Below, one piece after another: positions 13,283-22,077 of a DNA stretch of 22,150 nucleotides. The stretch comes from Bacteroidales bacterium (GTDB lineage Bacteria > Bacteroidota > Bacteroidia > Bacteroidales > ML635J-15): the NCBI GenBank assembly GCA_023228725.1, contig JALOAQ010000043.1, positions 1-22,150 on the forward strand. Direction: 5' to 3'. The notes beneath the pieces are model-generated. The model made no database searches, was not told the DNA's origin, and worked only from the letters and a program-made list of their open reading frames with translations. Within the stretch, counting starts at the first letter, position 1; every line of letters starts with the position of its first letter. The position numbers were made by a program, and so were the translations under genes.

Positions 13283-14872
13283 ATGTTTGATATTAAGTTT
13301 TTTGGAAATAACGCATTTAAACCATGTGAGTTAAATGGCAATTACTTTCTTGGTTATTTTTACAACTTTGAGGGAAAGTTGTTTCGCGATGAGGAAGCAA
13401 TTTTACATTTTTTAGATTTACACAATAAAAACAATATTCAAGAAATCAATAAACTAAGTGGAATTTTTACTATTTTAATTGTTGAAGATTCTAAACTCTT
13501 TGTTTATTCAGATATAACAAACTTTTTGCCGATATTTTTTATTCACATTAATGAAGAATGGAAAATTTCAGACGATTGGCATTATTTACTTAAAGAAAAA
13601 GGAATTTTTAATATAAATTGTCAAGAAGAAGCAGGTTTTTTATGTTCAGGCTTTGTTTCTGGTAATGCAACGTTGGATAATGAAATTATAAAAACAAAGT
13701 CGGGACAAGTAGCTATTATTGAAAACGACAAGTTATATTTCAAGACCATATATTCATTTTTGCCTCAAATTTTTTTCCCAAATAAAATAGATGATTTAGT
13801 AGGGCATGGTACTAATATTTTTATTTCTGCAGGGAAAAGACTTATAAATTATTTGAATGGCAGAACAGCTGTTGTACCTCTTAGTGGTGGTTTTGATTCT
13901 AGGCTGATTTTGAGCATTTTAAAATTAAATAATTATGAAGATGTAATTTGTTTTACTTATGGTAAGAAAACTCGTGAGGTTGAAATAAGTAAAAAAGTTG
14001 CAGAAAAATTGAATTATAAATGGTATTTTGTTGATTACGAACAAATTACATATGATGGCTTTGTTCAAGATGAAGAATTTAAGGACTATGCTTTTAAGTA
14101 TGCAAATGGCTATTCAATGGTTTATTTGCAAGAATATTTTGCTTTAAAATATTTACACGAAAATAATTTAATACCTAAAAATTCTGTTTTCTTACCTGGG
14201 CATTCTGGCGATTTTTTGGGAGGAAGTTATGTTAATAGAACTGTGAGAATTACTAAGCATAATTCAGATATAGCAAAACATATAGAACAAAAATATTATT
14301 TCTTTAAAAAGAAATCAAAAAAGGAAAAACGAGCAATTGTAAAATGTTTAAACAATGAATTTGTCAATCAAAAATTTGTAAATCTTAAAATAGACAAGTT
14401 TTATCCTTATGTTGAAGATTGGGATGTTAAGGAAAAACTTTCTAAGTTTATTGCACGTTCTTCTTATGTATTTACTTATTTTGGTCATGAGCATATTTTT
14501 TATTTTTGGGATAAAGAATTAGTTGAATTTTGGAAGAGTATGCCATATAATTTCAGAGAAGGTAAATTTTTATACGACAAAATTTTAAGCGAAAAGTTTT
14601 TTAAACCTTTAGGTGTTTATTTCGAAAAGGCGGAAATCAAAACATCTTCATTTTTTGTAGCTTATCAACAAATTAAAGATTTTATTAGGTATTTTTTTCC
14701 TTGGAAATATGTTCTTAAAAGAATGCAGTCTTCAGATTGGATAAACTATTATGCGTTAACTGGTGAAATGGAAAAAGAGCTTGTGAAAAAAGGTTTAAAA
14801 CCATTGAGAAAATTTAAAACTTTTAATGCTGTTATTTGCAGGTGGTATGTAGAAAAATTAAAAGAATTTTGA
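13283..14872 (+). CDS. Asparagine-synthase-like (ATP-PPase) protein lacking the glutaminase Cys
   Basis: The 529-residue protein has the two-part plan of class B asparagine synthetases. Residues 1-160 resemble an N-terminal Ntn-type amidotransferase domain (NKLSGIFTILIVEDSKLFVYSD, SGFVSGNATL). The PP-loop SGGFDSR (201-207) follows in an ATP-PPase domain, with GHSGDFLGG further on. The usual catalytic Cys right after the initiator Met is absent (the protein begins MFDIKF), so glutamine hydrolysis is unlikely. Relatives in sugar-polymer gene clusters are thought to amidate or otherwise modify glycans. The tight pairing with the flippase supports such a role, but the substrate is unknown. Its end lies 2 nt from the convergent protease gene. 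Confidence 0.8.
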   Translation: MFDIKFFGNNAFKPCELNGNYFLGYFYNFEGKLFRDEEAILHFLDLHNKNNIQEINKLSGIFTILIVEDSKLFVYSDITNFLPIFFIHINEEWKISDDWHYLLKEKGIFNINCQEEAGFLCSGFVSGNATLDNEIIKTKSGQVAIIENDKLYFKTIYSFLPQIFFPNKIDDLVGHGTNIFISAGKRLINYLNGRTAVVPLSGGFDSRLILSILKLNNYEDVICFTYGKKTREVEISKKVAEKLNYKWYFVDYEQITYDGFVQDEEFKDYAFKYANGYSMVYLQEYFALKYLHENNLIPKNSVFLPGHSGDFLGGSYVNRTVRITKHNSDIAKHIEQKYYFFKKKSKKEKRAIVKCLNNEFVNQKFVNLKIDKFYPYVEDWDVKEKLSKFIARSSYVFTYFGHEHIFYFWDKELVEFWKSMPYNFREGKFLYDKILSEKFFKPLGVYFEKAEIKTSSFFVAYQQIKDFIRYFFPWKYVLKRMQSSDWINYYALTGEMEKELVKKGLKPLRKFKTFNAVICRWYVEKLKEF

Positions 14873-14874
14873 TT

Positions 14875-16503
14875 TTATTTTTCTATTAATTTCCTATTGC
14901 TTCTAATTACATTCATTACAGTATCAATAACAGGATCTATAGTATTAGCAATTTCATAAAAAGAAGAATCTCCTAAAATTTGTCGCGCAATGTATGCATA
15001 AAGATTGTTTTCGATATATTTTCCAGAAATTGCAATGTCGTTTTGTGAAACTTTAACATTATTTTCCACAAGATACTTATAAAACTTTTGTAAAGCAGCA
15101 TCTTGTTTAAGAAAGACTAAGATTTCATTTGTAGAATTAATATTTTCTAATTGGCTTCTATTTTTTTCAACATATTCAATTGAAAAGATATAATCTAAAT
15201 TTCTTCTAGAAATTTCTCCAAAAGTTTTAGTATATCCTGATGTATCAATAGGAACAAAAATATCCGGCATAATTCCACCACCTGCAAAAACCGGTCTGTT
15301 CTTTTTTGTATAAAATATTAATGAGTCGTTAAGTTTTATGCTATCTTTATCTAAAAACTCACCTTTTAAATATCTATTATAAACTTCAAAATTATATTCA
15401 TCAAGTCCATTTTGATATGGTTTTTGAATACAGCGTCCTGAAGGAGTAAAATATCTAGAAGTTGTTAGTCTAATAGTAGAGCCGTCATTAAAATTTGTAG
15501 CTTCTTGCACTAATCCTTTTCCATATGAGCGTCTGCCTATTATAAAACCTCTATCATTATCTTGAATTGCTCCAGCAACAATTTCGGAAGCAGAAGCAGA
15601 GAACTCGTTTATAAGAACAATTATTTCCATGTTTTTGCAATAGTTTCTCTTATCTGTTGATTTGACAAATTGTTTATTTCTTGCCCTGCCTTCTGTATAA
15701 ACAAGGTTTATATCTTTAGGAAAAAATTCATCTAAAATATCAGTGGCAGTAGTTAAATATCCACCTGAATTATCTCTAAGATCAAGAACTATGGTATCTA
15801 AGCCTGTATCTTTAAGAGTAAACATTGCGTCAACAAACTGGGTATGTGTATTTGCAGAAAAGTTTGTAATTTTTATATAAGCTGTATTTTTTGCTAATTT
15901 ATAAAACGCATCAACACTAAAAAGTGGGATTTTATCTCTAATTATTTCAAAATTCAAGATTTGTTTATTATTTTTTCGCAAAATTTTAAGATTTACACTT
16001 GTTTTAGCCGGACCTTTTAACATTCTCATTACCTCTTCGTTTTTAAGCCCAACGCCTGCAATTTTTGTTGTGTCAACACAAATTATTCTATCTCCGGCTT
16101 TAAGTCCGGCTTTTTCAGAAGGACCGTTCTTAATTACATTTACAATTAAGAGAGTGTCTTTAAAAATATTAAATTGAATTCCTATTCCTTCAAAATCGCC
16201 TACAAGTTCTTCTTGCATACTTTTAGCATCTTCTGGAGAAATATAAACTGTGTGTGGGTCAAGGGATTCTAAAATTTTAGGTATTGCTATTTCTATTAAT
16301 TTATCTTTTGAAATGCTGTCAACATATTCGTTGGCAATAAAGTCAAATATCAAATCTAATTTATCTTTTTTCTGTGGGAATAATATTCTGGCATCTTTAT
16401 TATTTACGCTAAAAATTTCAGCAATAAAAGTTCCAAACAAAATCGAAACCGCTATAACTAGTGGTAGTATAATAGAAAATTTTGAATTGTTAAATTTACT
16501 CAT
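14875..16503 (-). CDS. C-terminal processing peptidase, S41A family (CtpA/Prc type)
   Basis: A 542-residue protein with an N-terminal membrane segment (residues about 10-32) that anchors it facing the periplasm. A PDZ domain follows (about 105-190: GIGIQFNIF, VIKNGPSEKAGLKAGDRI). The S41 peptidase domain has DLRDNSGGYL (241-250), NEFSASASEIVAGAIQD with catalytic Ser304 and GRRSYGKGLVQ with Lys329, spaced 25 residues as in E. coli Prc (S430/K455). It should cut exported proteins from their C-terminus. Residues about 430-542 form an extra C-terminal region of unknown role. Its start overlaps the upstream deaminase by 8 nt, so both are one operon. Confidence 0.93.
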   Translation of the reverse strand: MSKFNNSKFSIILPLVIAVSILFGTFIAEIFSVNNKDARILFPQKKDKLDLIFDFIANEYVDSISKDKLIEIAIPKILESLDPHTVYISPEDAKSMQEELVGDFEGIGIQFNIFKDTLLIVNVIKNGPSEKAGLKAGDRIICVDTTKIAGVGLKNEEVMRMLKGPAKTSVNLKILRKNNKQILNFEIIRDKIPLFSVDAFYKLAKNTAYIKITNFSANTHTQFVDAMFTLKDTGLDTIVLDLRDNSGGYLTTATDILDEFFPKDINLVYTEGRARNKQFVKSTDKRNYCKNMEIIVLINEFSASASEIVAGAIQDNDRGFIIGRRSYGKGLVQEATNFNDGSTIRLTTSRYFTPSGRCIQKPYQNGLDEYNFEVYNRYLKGEFLDKDSIKLNDSLIFYTKKNRPVFAGGGIMPDIFVPIDTSGYTKTFGEISRRNLDYIFSIEYVEKNRSQLENINSTNEILVFLKQDAALQKFYKYLVENNVKVSQNDIAISGKYIENNLYAYIARQILGDSSFYEIANTIDPVIDTVMNVIRSNRKLIEK

Positions 16504-16936
16504 TTTCTTTAAAGTTTACAACTTCTATATTCGCTCTTTTTAGGAGTATAATTCCCTCATCCTTATGATAGTCGTCTAAATACACTATTCTTTTAATTCC
16601 TGCTTGTATAATTAGTTTAGCACACTCAACGCAAGGAGAAGTTGTTACATAAAGTGTTGCTCCAAGACTATTGTTCCCTGATTTTGCAACTTTAGTTATA
16701 GCATTTGCTTCTGCATGCAAAACATAAGCTTTAGTTTTGTTATTTTCATCTTCACATTCATTTTCAAAGCCTTCAGGTGTGCCATTAAATCCGTCTGATA
16801 TTATCATTTTGTCTTTCACAATTAGTGCACCTACTTGTCTTCGTTTACAATATGAATTTTTCGACCATATTGTAGCCATTTCAAGATAATGCTTGTCGAA
16901 TTGCTTTTGCTTTTGTGAACTCACGAGATTCATCAT
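16496..16936 (-). CDS. Deoxycytidylate (dCMP) deaminase, ComEB-like
   Basis: The zinc enzyme converts dCMP to dUMP, feeding thymidylate synthesis. The 146-residue protein has CKRRQVGALIVKDK, FNGTPEGFEN, LHAEANAI with the zinc His and the catalytic Glu, and SPCVECAK with two zinc Cys. These mark the dCMP deaminase branch rather than TadA. A longer frame open to 17074 would add about 46 residues read from the tRNA-Leu gene and must be discarded; ATG 16936 (or 16933) is the true start. The start lies 16 nt past a terminator, so expression needs readthrough or a promoter I cannot see. It is coupled to the protease gene by an 8-nt overlap. Confidence 0.93.
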   Translation of the reverse strand: MMNLVSSQKQKQFDKHYLEMATIWSKNSYCKRRQVGALIVKDKMIISDGFNGTPEGFENECEDENNKTKAYVLHAEANAITKVAKSGNNSLGATLYVTTSPCVECAKLIIQAGIKRIVYLDDYHKDEGIILLKRANIEVVNFKENE

Positions 16937-16952
16937 AATATACAAATTAAAT

Positions 16953-16975
16953 AAAAAAACCCTCCAAGTGGAGGG
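16953..16975 (-). terminator. Intrinsic terminator directly after tRNA-Leu
   Basis: On the minus strand CCCTCC-ACTT-GGAGGG (16975-16960) forms a perfect 6-bp GC-rich stem with a 4-nt loop, followed at once by seven T (16959-16953). It starts 3 nt after the tRNA discriminator base, so it also defines the tRNA precursor end. Confidence 0.9.
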
Positions 16976-16978
16976 CAG

Positions 16979-17062
16979 TACCCGGGGCCGGGGTCGAACC
17001 GGCACTCCAGGGAAGGAACTGGTGTTTGAGACCAGCGCGTCTACCGATTCCGCCACCCGGGC
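16979..17062 (-). tRNA. tRNA-Leu (anticodon CAA)
   Basis: The 84-nt sequence folds as a type II tRNA. The acceptor stem GCCCGGG pairs with CCCGGGT, with a G-U first pair and A73 as discriminator. D-arm bases GTGGCGGAATCGGTAGAC are present. The anticodon stem CTGGT/ACCAG encloses loop CTCAAAC, giving CAA, which reads UUG. A long variable arm and T-loop GTTCGACC follow. CCA is not encoded: CTG follows the discriminator base, and the terminator stem begins there. Reads of the plus strand and the deaminase-frame extension across it are shadows. Confidence 0.96.
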
Positions 17063-17071
17063 AATTGGGAA

Positions 17072-17101
17072 CAAAAATAATACCTTTTTTTAAATTACAA
17101 A
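17072..17101 (-). promoter_or_regulatory. Candidate promoter of tRNA-Leu
   Basis: On the minus strand TTTG (17101-17098), an 18-bp spacer and TATTTTTG (17079-17072) match the Bacteroidota pattern, with the -33 box inside the last codons of hydF. Start would be about 4 nt before the mature tRNA. Confidence 0.55.
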
Positions 17102-18315
17102 TATTTATTTTCACTATTTTTAAAAACTTGTACAGCTCGGCCAAAAATACCATTTACATAAGCTATCAACATACCGTAATTTGTTACAGGAATTTTTGCT
17201 TCTATTGCTGGTCTTAATCTAGCTTGTACTTGTTTTTTTGTTAGAACACAGCCCCCACATTGAACAACTAAGGCATAATCTTGAATTTTTCCTGGAACAC
17301 TGTCCAAGCCACTAACAACAGTAAAACTTAATTGTTTTTTTGTGTAATTTTTTAACCAAATTGGAATTTTTTCCCGCCCTATATCACCGCATGAAACATG
17401 ATGGCTACAAGATTCTAAAATTAAAATTTTATCGCCATCTTTTAAGTTTTCAATATGTGGTGTACCTTGTATATATGCGTTAAAGTCGCCTTTTTGTCTA
17501 GCCAAAATAATTGAAAAGCTAGTTAAAAAAATATTTTTATCTATCAGATTACTTATTTCTCCAAAAATTTGGGAATCTGTTATAACTAAATCAGGTTTTA
17601 TTTTTGATTTATTTAGGAAATCTTTTACTTCATCTTGTTTTAAAACAATTGAAATTGCATTATTGTCTAAAATATCGCGTATAGTTTGAACTTGAGGTAA
17701 AATTAAACGTCCTGCTGGTGCTCCTGCATCAATTGGAGTTATTAAAAGCACTAAGTCTCCTTTTTTTATAATATCACCAAGTAAAGTCTTGTTTTTTAAG
17801 GATAAATCAGGAATAACTTTTTTTATAAGCTGAAAGATCTCCTCTCTTTTTACAATACTGTTTATTGAAAAATCAATAATATTTTTTGTAAAATTATTTT
17901 TCAAATTATTGTATAAATCTATATTTAATATTTGTTTATCAGATTTACTATGCAATAAAATATAAGGTAATTTTAAGTTTTTAAAGTTTTTAATTAAACT
18001 TTCCTCATATTCACCAAAAATATTAGATTCAAACACTAAAATTGCCAAGTCGATTTTATCAGTAGTATCCAAAGTTTTTTGCACTCTTAAACTTCCAATT
18101 TCCCCTTTATCATCAATTCCTGCGGTATCAATAAAAACTACAGGTCCGAATCCCGATATTTCAAAACTACGTTTAACCGGGTCAGTTGTTGTTCCTGGTA
18201 AATCAGCAACAATAGAAATATTTTGCCCTGATAAAAAATTTATTAATGCACTTTTTCCCACATTTCTACGCCCATAAATCCCGATATGTATTTTATTGTC
18301 TTTTCCTAGGCTCAT
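17095..18315 (-). CDS. hydF: [FeFe]-hydrogenase H-cluster maturation GTPase (HydF)
   Basis: HydF is the scaffold and GTPase on which the di-iron part of the [FeFe]-hydrogenase active site is assembled. The 406-residue protein has the P-loop GRRNVGKS (residues 15-22), a G2-like PGTTTDPV, DTAG (63-66) and a degenerate G4-type SKSD (123-126). The C-terminal cluster-binding part carries Cys303-x-His305 and Cys353-x-x-Cys356, the ligands corresponding to those known in clostridial HydF. The residue before Cys353 is Gln (VVQCGGC), where most homologues have His (HCxxC). HydE, HydG and a hydrogenase are not in the window, so they should be elsewhere in the genome. Divergent from the cyclase sensor. 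Confidence 0.95.
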   Translation of the reverse strand: MSLGKDNKIHIGIYGRRNVGKSALINFLSGQNISIVADLPGTTTDPVKRSFEISGFGPVVFIDTAGIDDKGEIGSLRVQKTLDTTDKIDLAILVFESNIFGEYEESLIKNFKNLKLPYILLHSKSDKQILNIDLYNNLKNNFTKNIIDFSINSIVKREEIFQLIKKVIPDLSLKNKTLLGDIIKKGDLVLLITPIDAGAPAGRLILPQVQTIRDILDNNAISIVLKQDEVKDFLNKSKIKPDLVITDSQIFGEISNLIDKNIFLTSFSIILARQKGDFNAYIQGTPHIENLKDGDKILILESCSHHVSCGDIGREKIPIWLKNYTKKQLSFTVVSGLDSVPGKIQDYALVVQCGGCVLTKKQVQARLRPAIEAKIPVTNYGMLIAYVNGIFGRAVQVFKNSENKYL

Positions 18316-18357
18316 TTCACCTTGTTTAAAATTAATTTTAAAAATTAGTTCTAGTAT

Positions 18358-18388
18358 TTTGTATTTTTACAAATAAAACTTAAGTTTG
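18358..18388 (+). promoter_or_regulatory. Promoter of the cyclase sensor gene
   Basis: TTTG at 18358-18361, a 19-bp spacer and TAAGTTTG at 18381-18388 match the consensus exactly. The start should lie near 18395. A TTG in frame with the gene falls inside this -7 box, upstream of the transcript, so ATG 18413 is the start. Confidence 0.65.
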
Positions 18389-18412
18389 TTCAAAATATTT
18401 CTATTTTTTGTT

Positions 18413-21400
18413 ATGAAAAATATTAGTGCAATATTAGTATTAATTTTTCTTGTTTCTCTAGCTTTTTGTCAAAGTTTTGAAAATGGCGTTCCAGGATATA
18501 GAAATTTTTCTCCTAGAGATTATGGACAAGAAAGCCAAAATTTCAGTGTGATTCAAAATAAAGAAGGCTTAATGTATTTTGGCAACGCTAATGGAATTAT
18601 GGAGTTTGATAATAATACATGGCGTTTAGTAAAAGTAGCAGGAAAGCCAATTTTAACAATTAATTCAAAAAATGAAATTTATTTTGGTGGTTATAATGAA
18701 ATTGGTAAAATTATTTACGAAAATGGACTTCCTGTTGCAAAATCTTTAAACATTGAAGATGAGAATAAAATTGGTCAAGTAAGACAAATTATTGCACTCG
18801 AAAACGACATATATGCAGTAAGTTCTCAAGATTTTTATTATTTCCATAATGATAGTTTAAAAACAATTAAAACTTTTCAGTCAGGAATAAAAATATTTGA
18901 ATTTAATAATAAAGTTTTGTGTAGCATTCAAGAAAAAGGTTTATTTTACTGGACTAATGGAAATTTTGTAAAATTTGAACACTTTAATCTTTTTGAAGAC
19001 ATAAATATTTGCGATTTAATTATTTTAAATTCCAAAGAATTTTTAGTTATAGATGAAAAAAGCTCGGGAATTTATAAATATTCAGAAGGATTGCTCACAA
19101 AATTTGAAACTGAAGTAGATGATTTTATCCAATCTAATGTTTATTCCTCATCTGTAGTTTTAGATGACAATAGAATAGTTATAGGTACAGAACATGGAGG
19201 AATTGTTTGTATAGATAAAGATGGTCATTACCTTTTTTCTATGGATAGGGATAATGGTTTAAGAGACAATCAAATTACAAGTTTATTTGTAGCCAATGAT
19301 GGAAATTTGTGGGTAACTAGTTTTAGTGGAATAAGTTTAGTTGAAACAAAAAGTAATATAAGTTTTTTTGGGTCTTCATTTGGTTTTAATGGAGTGATTT
19401 TAAGCGTATTAAGACATAACTCAAATCTTTATATTGGAACTTCTAATGGAGTATATTTGTATAATCGTCAAAACATTTATGATAAAACCCGAAATATTTT
19501 TAATTATAAGGCTAAATTCAAAAGAATAGAAGAAATTAGGGCTATGTGTTGGAATCTTGTTGAACTTCAAGATAATTTATATGCTGTAACAAGTGAAGGC
19601 ATTTATAAAATAAATGAAACTAAGGCAAAATTAGAGTTAGAAGGAGATTTCTATGCTATATCAAAAATGAGTTTCTACCCAAACAATCTTTTAATTGGTT
19701 CTACAGATGGTTTACTCATAGCTTCAATTATAGATTCAAAAATTGATAGCATAGGATATTTACAAAACTATTCTTATAGCACTAGAACTATTTGCGAAGA
19801 TTATTTTGGTTATTTTTGGCTTGGAACCAATGAAGATGGATTGTTTCAAACTAGTTTTTTTTCAGGATTAAATCTAAAACCTAAAATAAAAAAGTTTTCA
19901 TATGAAACTGGTTTGCCCAAAGACTTTGATTGGGTTGATGTTTTTCCTTCTTTTCAGGGCGTTTTATTTGCAACAAACAAAGGAGTATTTAGATATAATT
20001 ATAATAGCAATTATTTTATTGAAGATACTCTGTTTAATAAGAGTTATGCTAAAACTAATTCTTACTTATACCCTTTGGTTGAAGATAAAAATAAAAATAT
20101 TTGGTATAGTAATATTACTGACGGAAAATACGAAAGAGAAACAGGTCAATTTCAATTTGAGGCTTTAAATTCACAATACAAAACTCTTACAAATCCATTT
20201 TCCCAAATAAAAGAGTTTGTTATAGAAAGAATTTATCCCGAAGATAACGGAGTTGTTTGGCTAGGCTCATCAGAGGCATTAATTAAAATTAATAATGATG
20301 AATCAAAGTTTTTTGAGGCAAAACCAAATATACTAATTAGAAAAATAACAGTTCATGGCGACTCTTTAATATATTTACCTTTTACAGATATTAATTCCGG
20401 AAAGTATGTATTTAAGTATTCGGATAAAACAATTAGATTTGATTTTACTGCACTTAATTACAATAGCTTTGGACAAACTCAATATCAACTTAAATTAATA
20501 GGTTTTGACAATGAATGGTCTGATTGGTCTAATGAAACTTTTAAAGAATATACATCTTTATTAGAGGGTAATTATGAATTTCAGTTAAGGGCAAAAGATG
20601 AATATGGCAATATTAGTGATGTCGTTAATTTGCACTTCAGTATTCGAGCACCTGTATATAGGACTTGGTATGCTTTTTTGTTATATTTTTTAATTTTAGT
20701 TTCAATAGTTTTTTTATTGTTAAAACTTAATGAATTAAGGCATGCTAGAGAGAGGTATAGTTTAGAAAAACTTGTTGAAGATAGAACCAACGAATTAGCT
20801 TATCAAAAAGAACAAACAGAGCAGTTAGTAAAAAAATTATTGCCTAAAAACACTGCTGACGAGTTAAGAGAAACCGGAAAAGCAAAATCCCACAAGTACG
20901 AAATGGTTACGGTTTTATTTGCTGACATTCAAGGGTTTACTGAAATTGCAGAACAAACAAAACCCGAAGAGTTGATAAAGCATTTGAATAATATTTTTAC
21001 AAATTTTGATAAAATAATTGCTCAATATAATATTGAAAAAATTAAAACAATTGGTGATGCCTATATGTGTGCAGGAGGTATGCCAAATAAAGATAATACA
21101 AATCCTGTTGAAGTAGTTTTAGCAGCATTAGAAATGCAAAGAAAGATTATTGAAATAAATAATGAAAGTAGTTTAAAGTTGGGAATTAGAATTGGTGTCC
21201 ATACAGGTGCGGTTGTTGCCGGAGTTGTTGGATCTAAAAAATTGGAGTATGATATTTGGGGGGATACAGTAAATATTGCAAGCCGAATGGAATCTCATGG
21301 ACTTGTGAATAAAGTTAATATTTCTGAAACTACATATAAGTGGGTAAAAGACTTTTTTGTTTGCCAATATCGTGGAAAAATTGATGTAAAATATAAAGGA

Positions 21401-22075
21401 GAAATGGAAATGTATTTTGTACATGAAATTAAAAAAAGACTTTCGCAAAATGCCGATAAAATTACACCAAGTTATGATTTTTTTATTAAAATGTTATTCT
21501 TAAAATATGAAATAATCCAAGAAAATATATTAGAATTATTAGAAAAAAATTTACCTACAAATTTATATTATCATAATTTAAAACATACTAGAGATTTTTT
21601 ATATGTAGCTGAAGAAATTGGACGAGAAGAGGGAATAAGTGAAGAAGATATGCTATTATTGAAATGTGCCTCATTATTTCACGATGCCGGTTTTATGGTT
21701 AGTTATGATAATAACGAAGAAATTGGTGCTAAAATGGCTGCTGAAACTTTAGAAAAAAATAAGTTTTCCCCAACTCAAATTGAAACTGTTAAACGTCTAA
21801 TTATGGCAACAAAAATGCCACCAAGACCAAAAGATTTATTAGAAAAAATAATGTGCGATGCCGATTTAGATTATCTAGGTCGCCCCGATTTTATCCCAAT
21901 TTCGCAAAATTTGTTCAGAGAACTATTTGAAAGAGGGAAAATTAACACAATAGACCAATGGAATAAAATGCAATATAAGTTTATAAAAAGTCATAACTAT
22001 TTTACCTTAACCGCTAGAAAAAACAGAGATGCAGGCAAACAACTCGTTCTAAAAGAACTTGAAGAAATGGTGTGA
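18413..22075 (+). CDS. Membrane sensor: beta-propeller and Y_Y_Y ectodomain, adenylate cyclase, HD domain
   Basis: The 1220-residue protein starts with a signal peptide (cleavage near CQ). Residues about 25-660 form a two-component-regulator-type propeller (QNFSVIQNKEGLMYFGNANG, LGTNEDGLFQ). About 676-740 is a Y_Y_Y domain (NYNSFGQTQYQLKLIGFDNEW is its centre). A membrane helix follows (about 752-775), then a coiled coil. The class III cyclase domain (about 829-1010) keeps metal ligands Asp838 (FADIQGF) and Asp882 (TIGDAY), the ATP-selective pair Lys878 and Asp947 (YDIWGDTVN), and Asn954/Arg958. The C-terminus has an HD-type pattern: His1054/His1058, His1090-Asp1091 and Asp1149/Asp1151. So it probably senses a periplasmic signal, makes cAMP, and may hydrolyse a phosphoester. 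The start is set by the -7 box at 18381. The ligand is unknown. Confidence 0.88.
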   Translation: MKNISAILVLIFLVSLAFCQSFENGVPGYRNFSPRDYGQESQNFSVIQNKEGLMYFGNANGIMEFDNNTWRLVKVAGKPILTINSKNEIYFGGYNEIGKIIYENGLPVAKSLNIEDENKIGQVRQIIALENDIYAVSSQDFYYFHNDSLKTIKTFQSGIKIFEFNNKVLCSIQEKGLFYWTNGNFVKFEHFNLFEDINICDLIILNSKEFLVIDEKSSGIYKYSEGLLTKFETEVDDFIQSNVYSSSVVLDDNRIVIGTEHGGIVCIDKDGHYLFSMDRDNGLRDNQITSLFVANDGNLWVTSFSGISLVETKSNISFFGSSFGFNGVILSVLRHNSNLYIGTSNGVYLYNRQNIYDKTRNIFNYKAKFKRIEEIRAMCWNLVELQDNLYAVTSEGIYKINETKAKLELEGDFYAISKMSFYPNNLLIGSTDGLLIASIIDSKIDSIGYLQNYSYSTRTICEDYFGYFWLGTNEDGLFQTSFFSGLNLKPKIKKFSYETGLPKDFDWVDVFPSFQGVLFATNKGVFRYNYNSNYFIEDTLFNKSYAKTNSYLYPLVEDKNKNIWYSNITDGKYERETGQFQFEALNSQYKTLTNPFSQIKEFVIERIYPEDNGVVWLGSSEALIKINNDESKFFEAKPNILIRKITVHGDSLIYLPFTDINSGKYVFKYSDKTIRFDFTALNYNSFGQTQYQLKLIGFDNEWSDWSNETFKEYTSLLEGNYEFQLRAKDEYGNISDVVNLHFSIRAPVYRTWYAFLLYFLILVSIVFLLLKLNELRHARERYSLEKLVEDRTNELAYQKEQTEQLVKKLLPKNTADELRETGKAKSHKYEMVTVLFADIQGFTEIAEQTKPEELIKHLNNIFTNFDKIIAQYNIEKIKTIGDAYMCAGGMPNKDNTNPVEVVLAALEMQRKIIEINNESSLKLGIRIGVHTGAVVAGVVGSKKLEYDIWGDTVNIASRMESHGLVNKVNISETTYKWVKDFFVCQYRGKIDVKYKGEMEMYFVHEIKKRLSQNADKITPSYDFFIKMLFLKYEIIQENILELLEKNLPTNLYYHNLKHTRDFLYVAEEIGREEGISEEDMLLLKCASLFHDAGFMVSYDNNEEIGAKMAAETLEKNKFSPTQIETVKRLIMATKMPPRPKDLLEKIMCDADLDYLGRPDFIPISQNLFRELFERGKINTIDQWNKMQYKFIKSHNYFTLTARKNRDAGKQLVLKELEEMV

Positions 22076-22077
22076 TT

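Noticed and set aside
16937..17074. N-terminal extension of the dCMP deaminase frame up to an ATG at 17074
   Set aside because: The extra residues are translated from the tRNA-Leu gene and its terminator; homologues begin near the ATG at 16936/16933.
16893..17217. Plus-strand reading frames over the tRNA-Leu region, and a second minus-strand one
   Set aside because: They are open only because the tRNA is GC-rich and stop-poor; they overlap tRNA, the deaminase and hydF and resemble no protein.
18328..18339. Perfect palindrome AAAATTAATTTT in the hydF/cyclase intergenic region
   Set aside because: Twelve A/T bases in an AT-rich gap carry little information; no link with a promoter element was seen.
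18386..18412. TTG start 27 nt upstream of the cyclase sensor ATG
   Set aside because: It overlaps a perfect -7 box with a matching -33 box; the ATG at 18413 fits the signal peptide.
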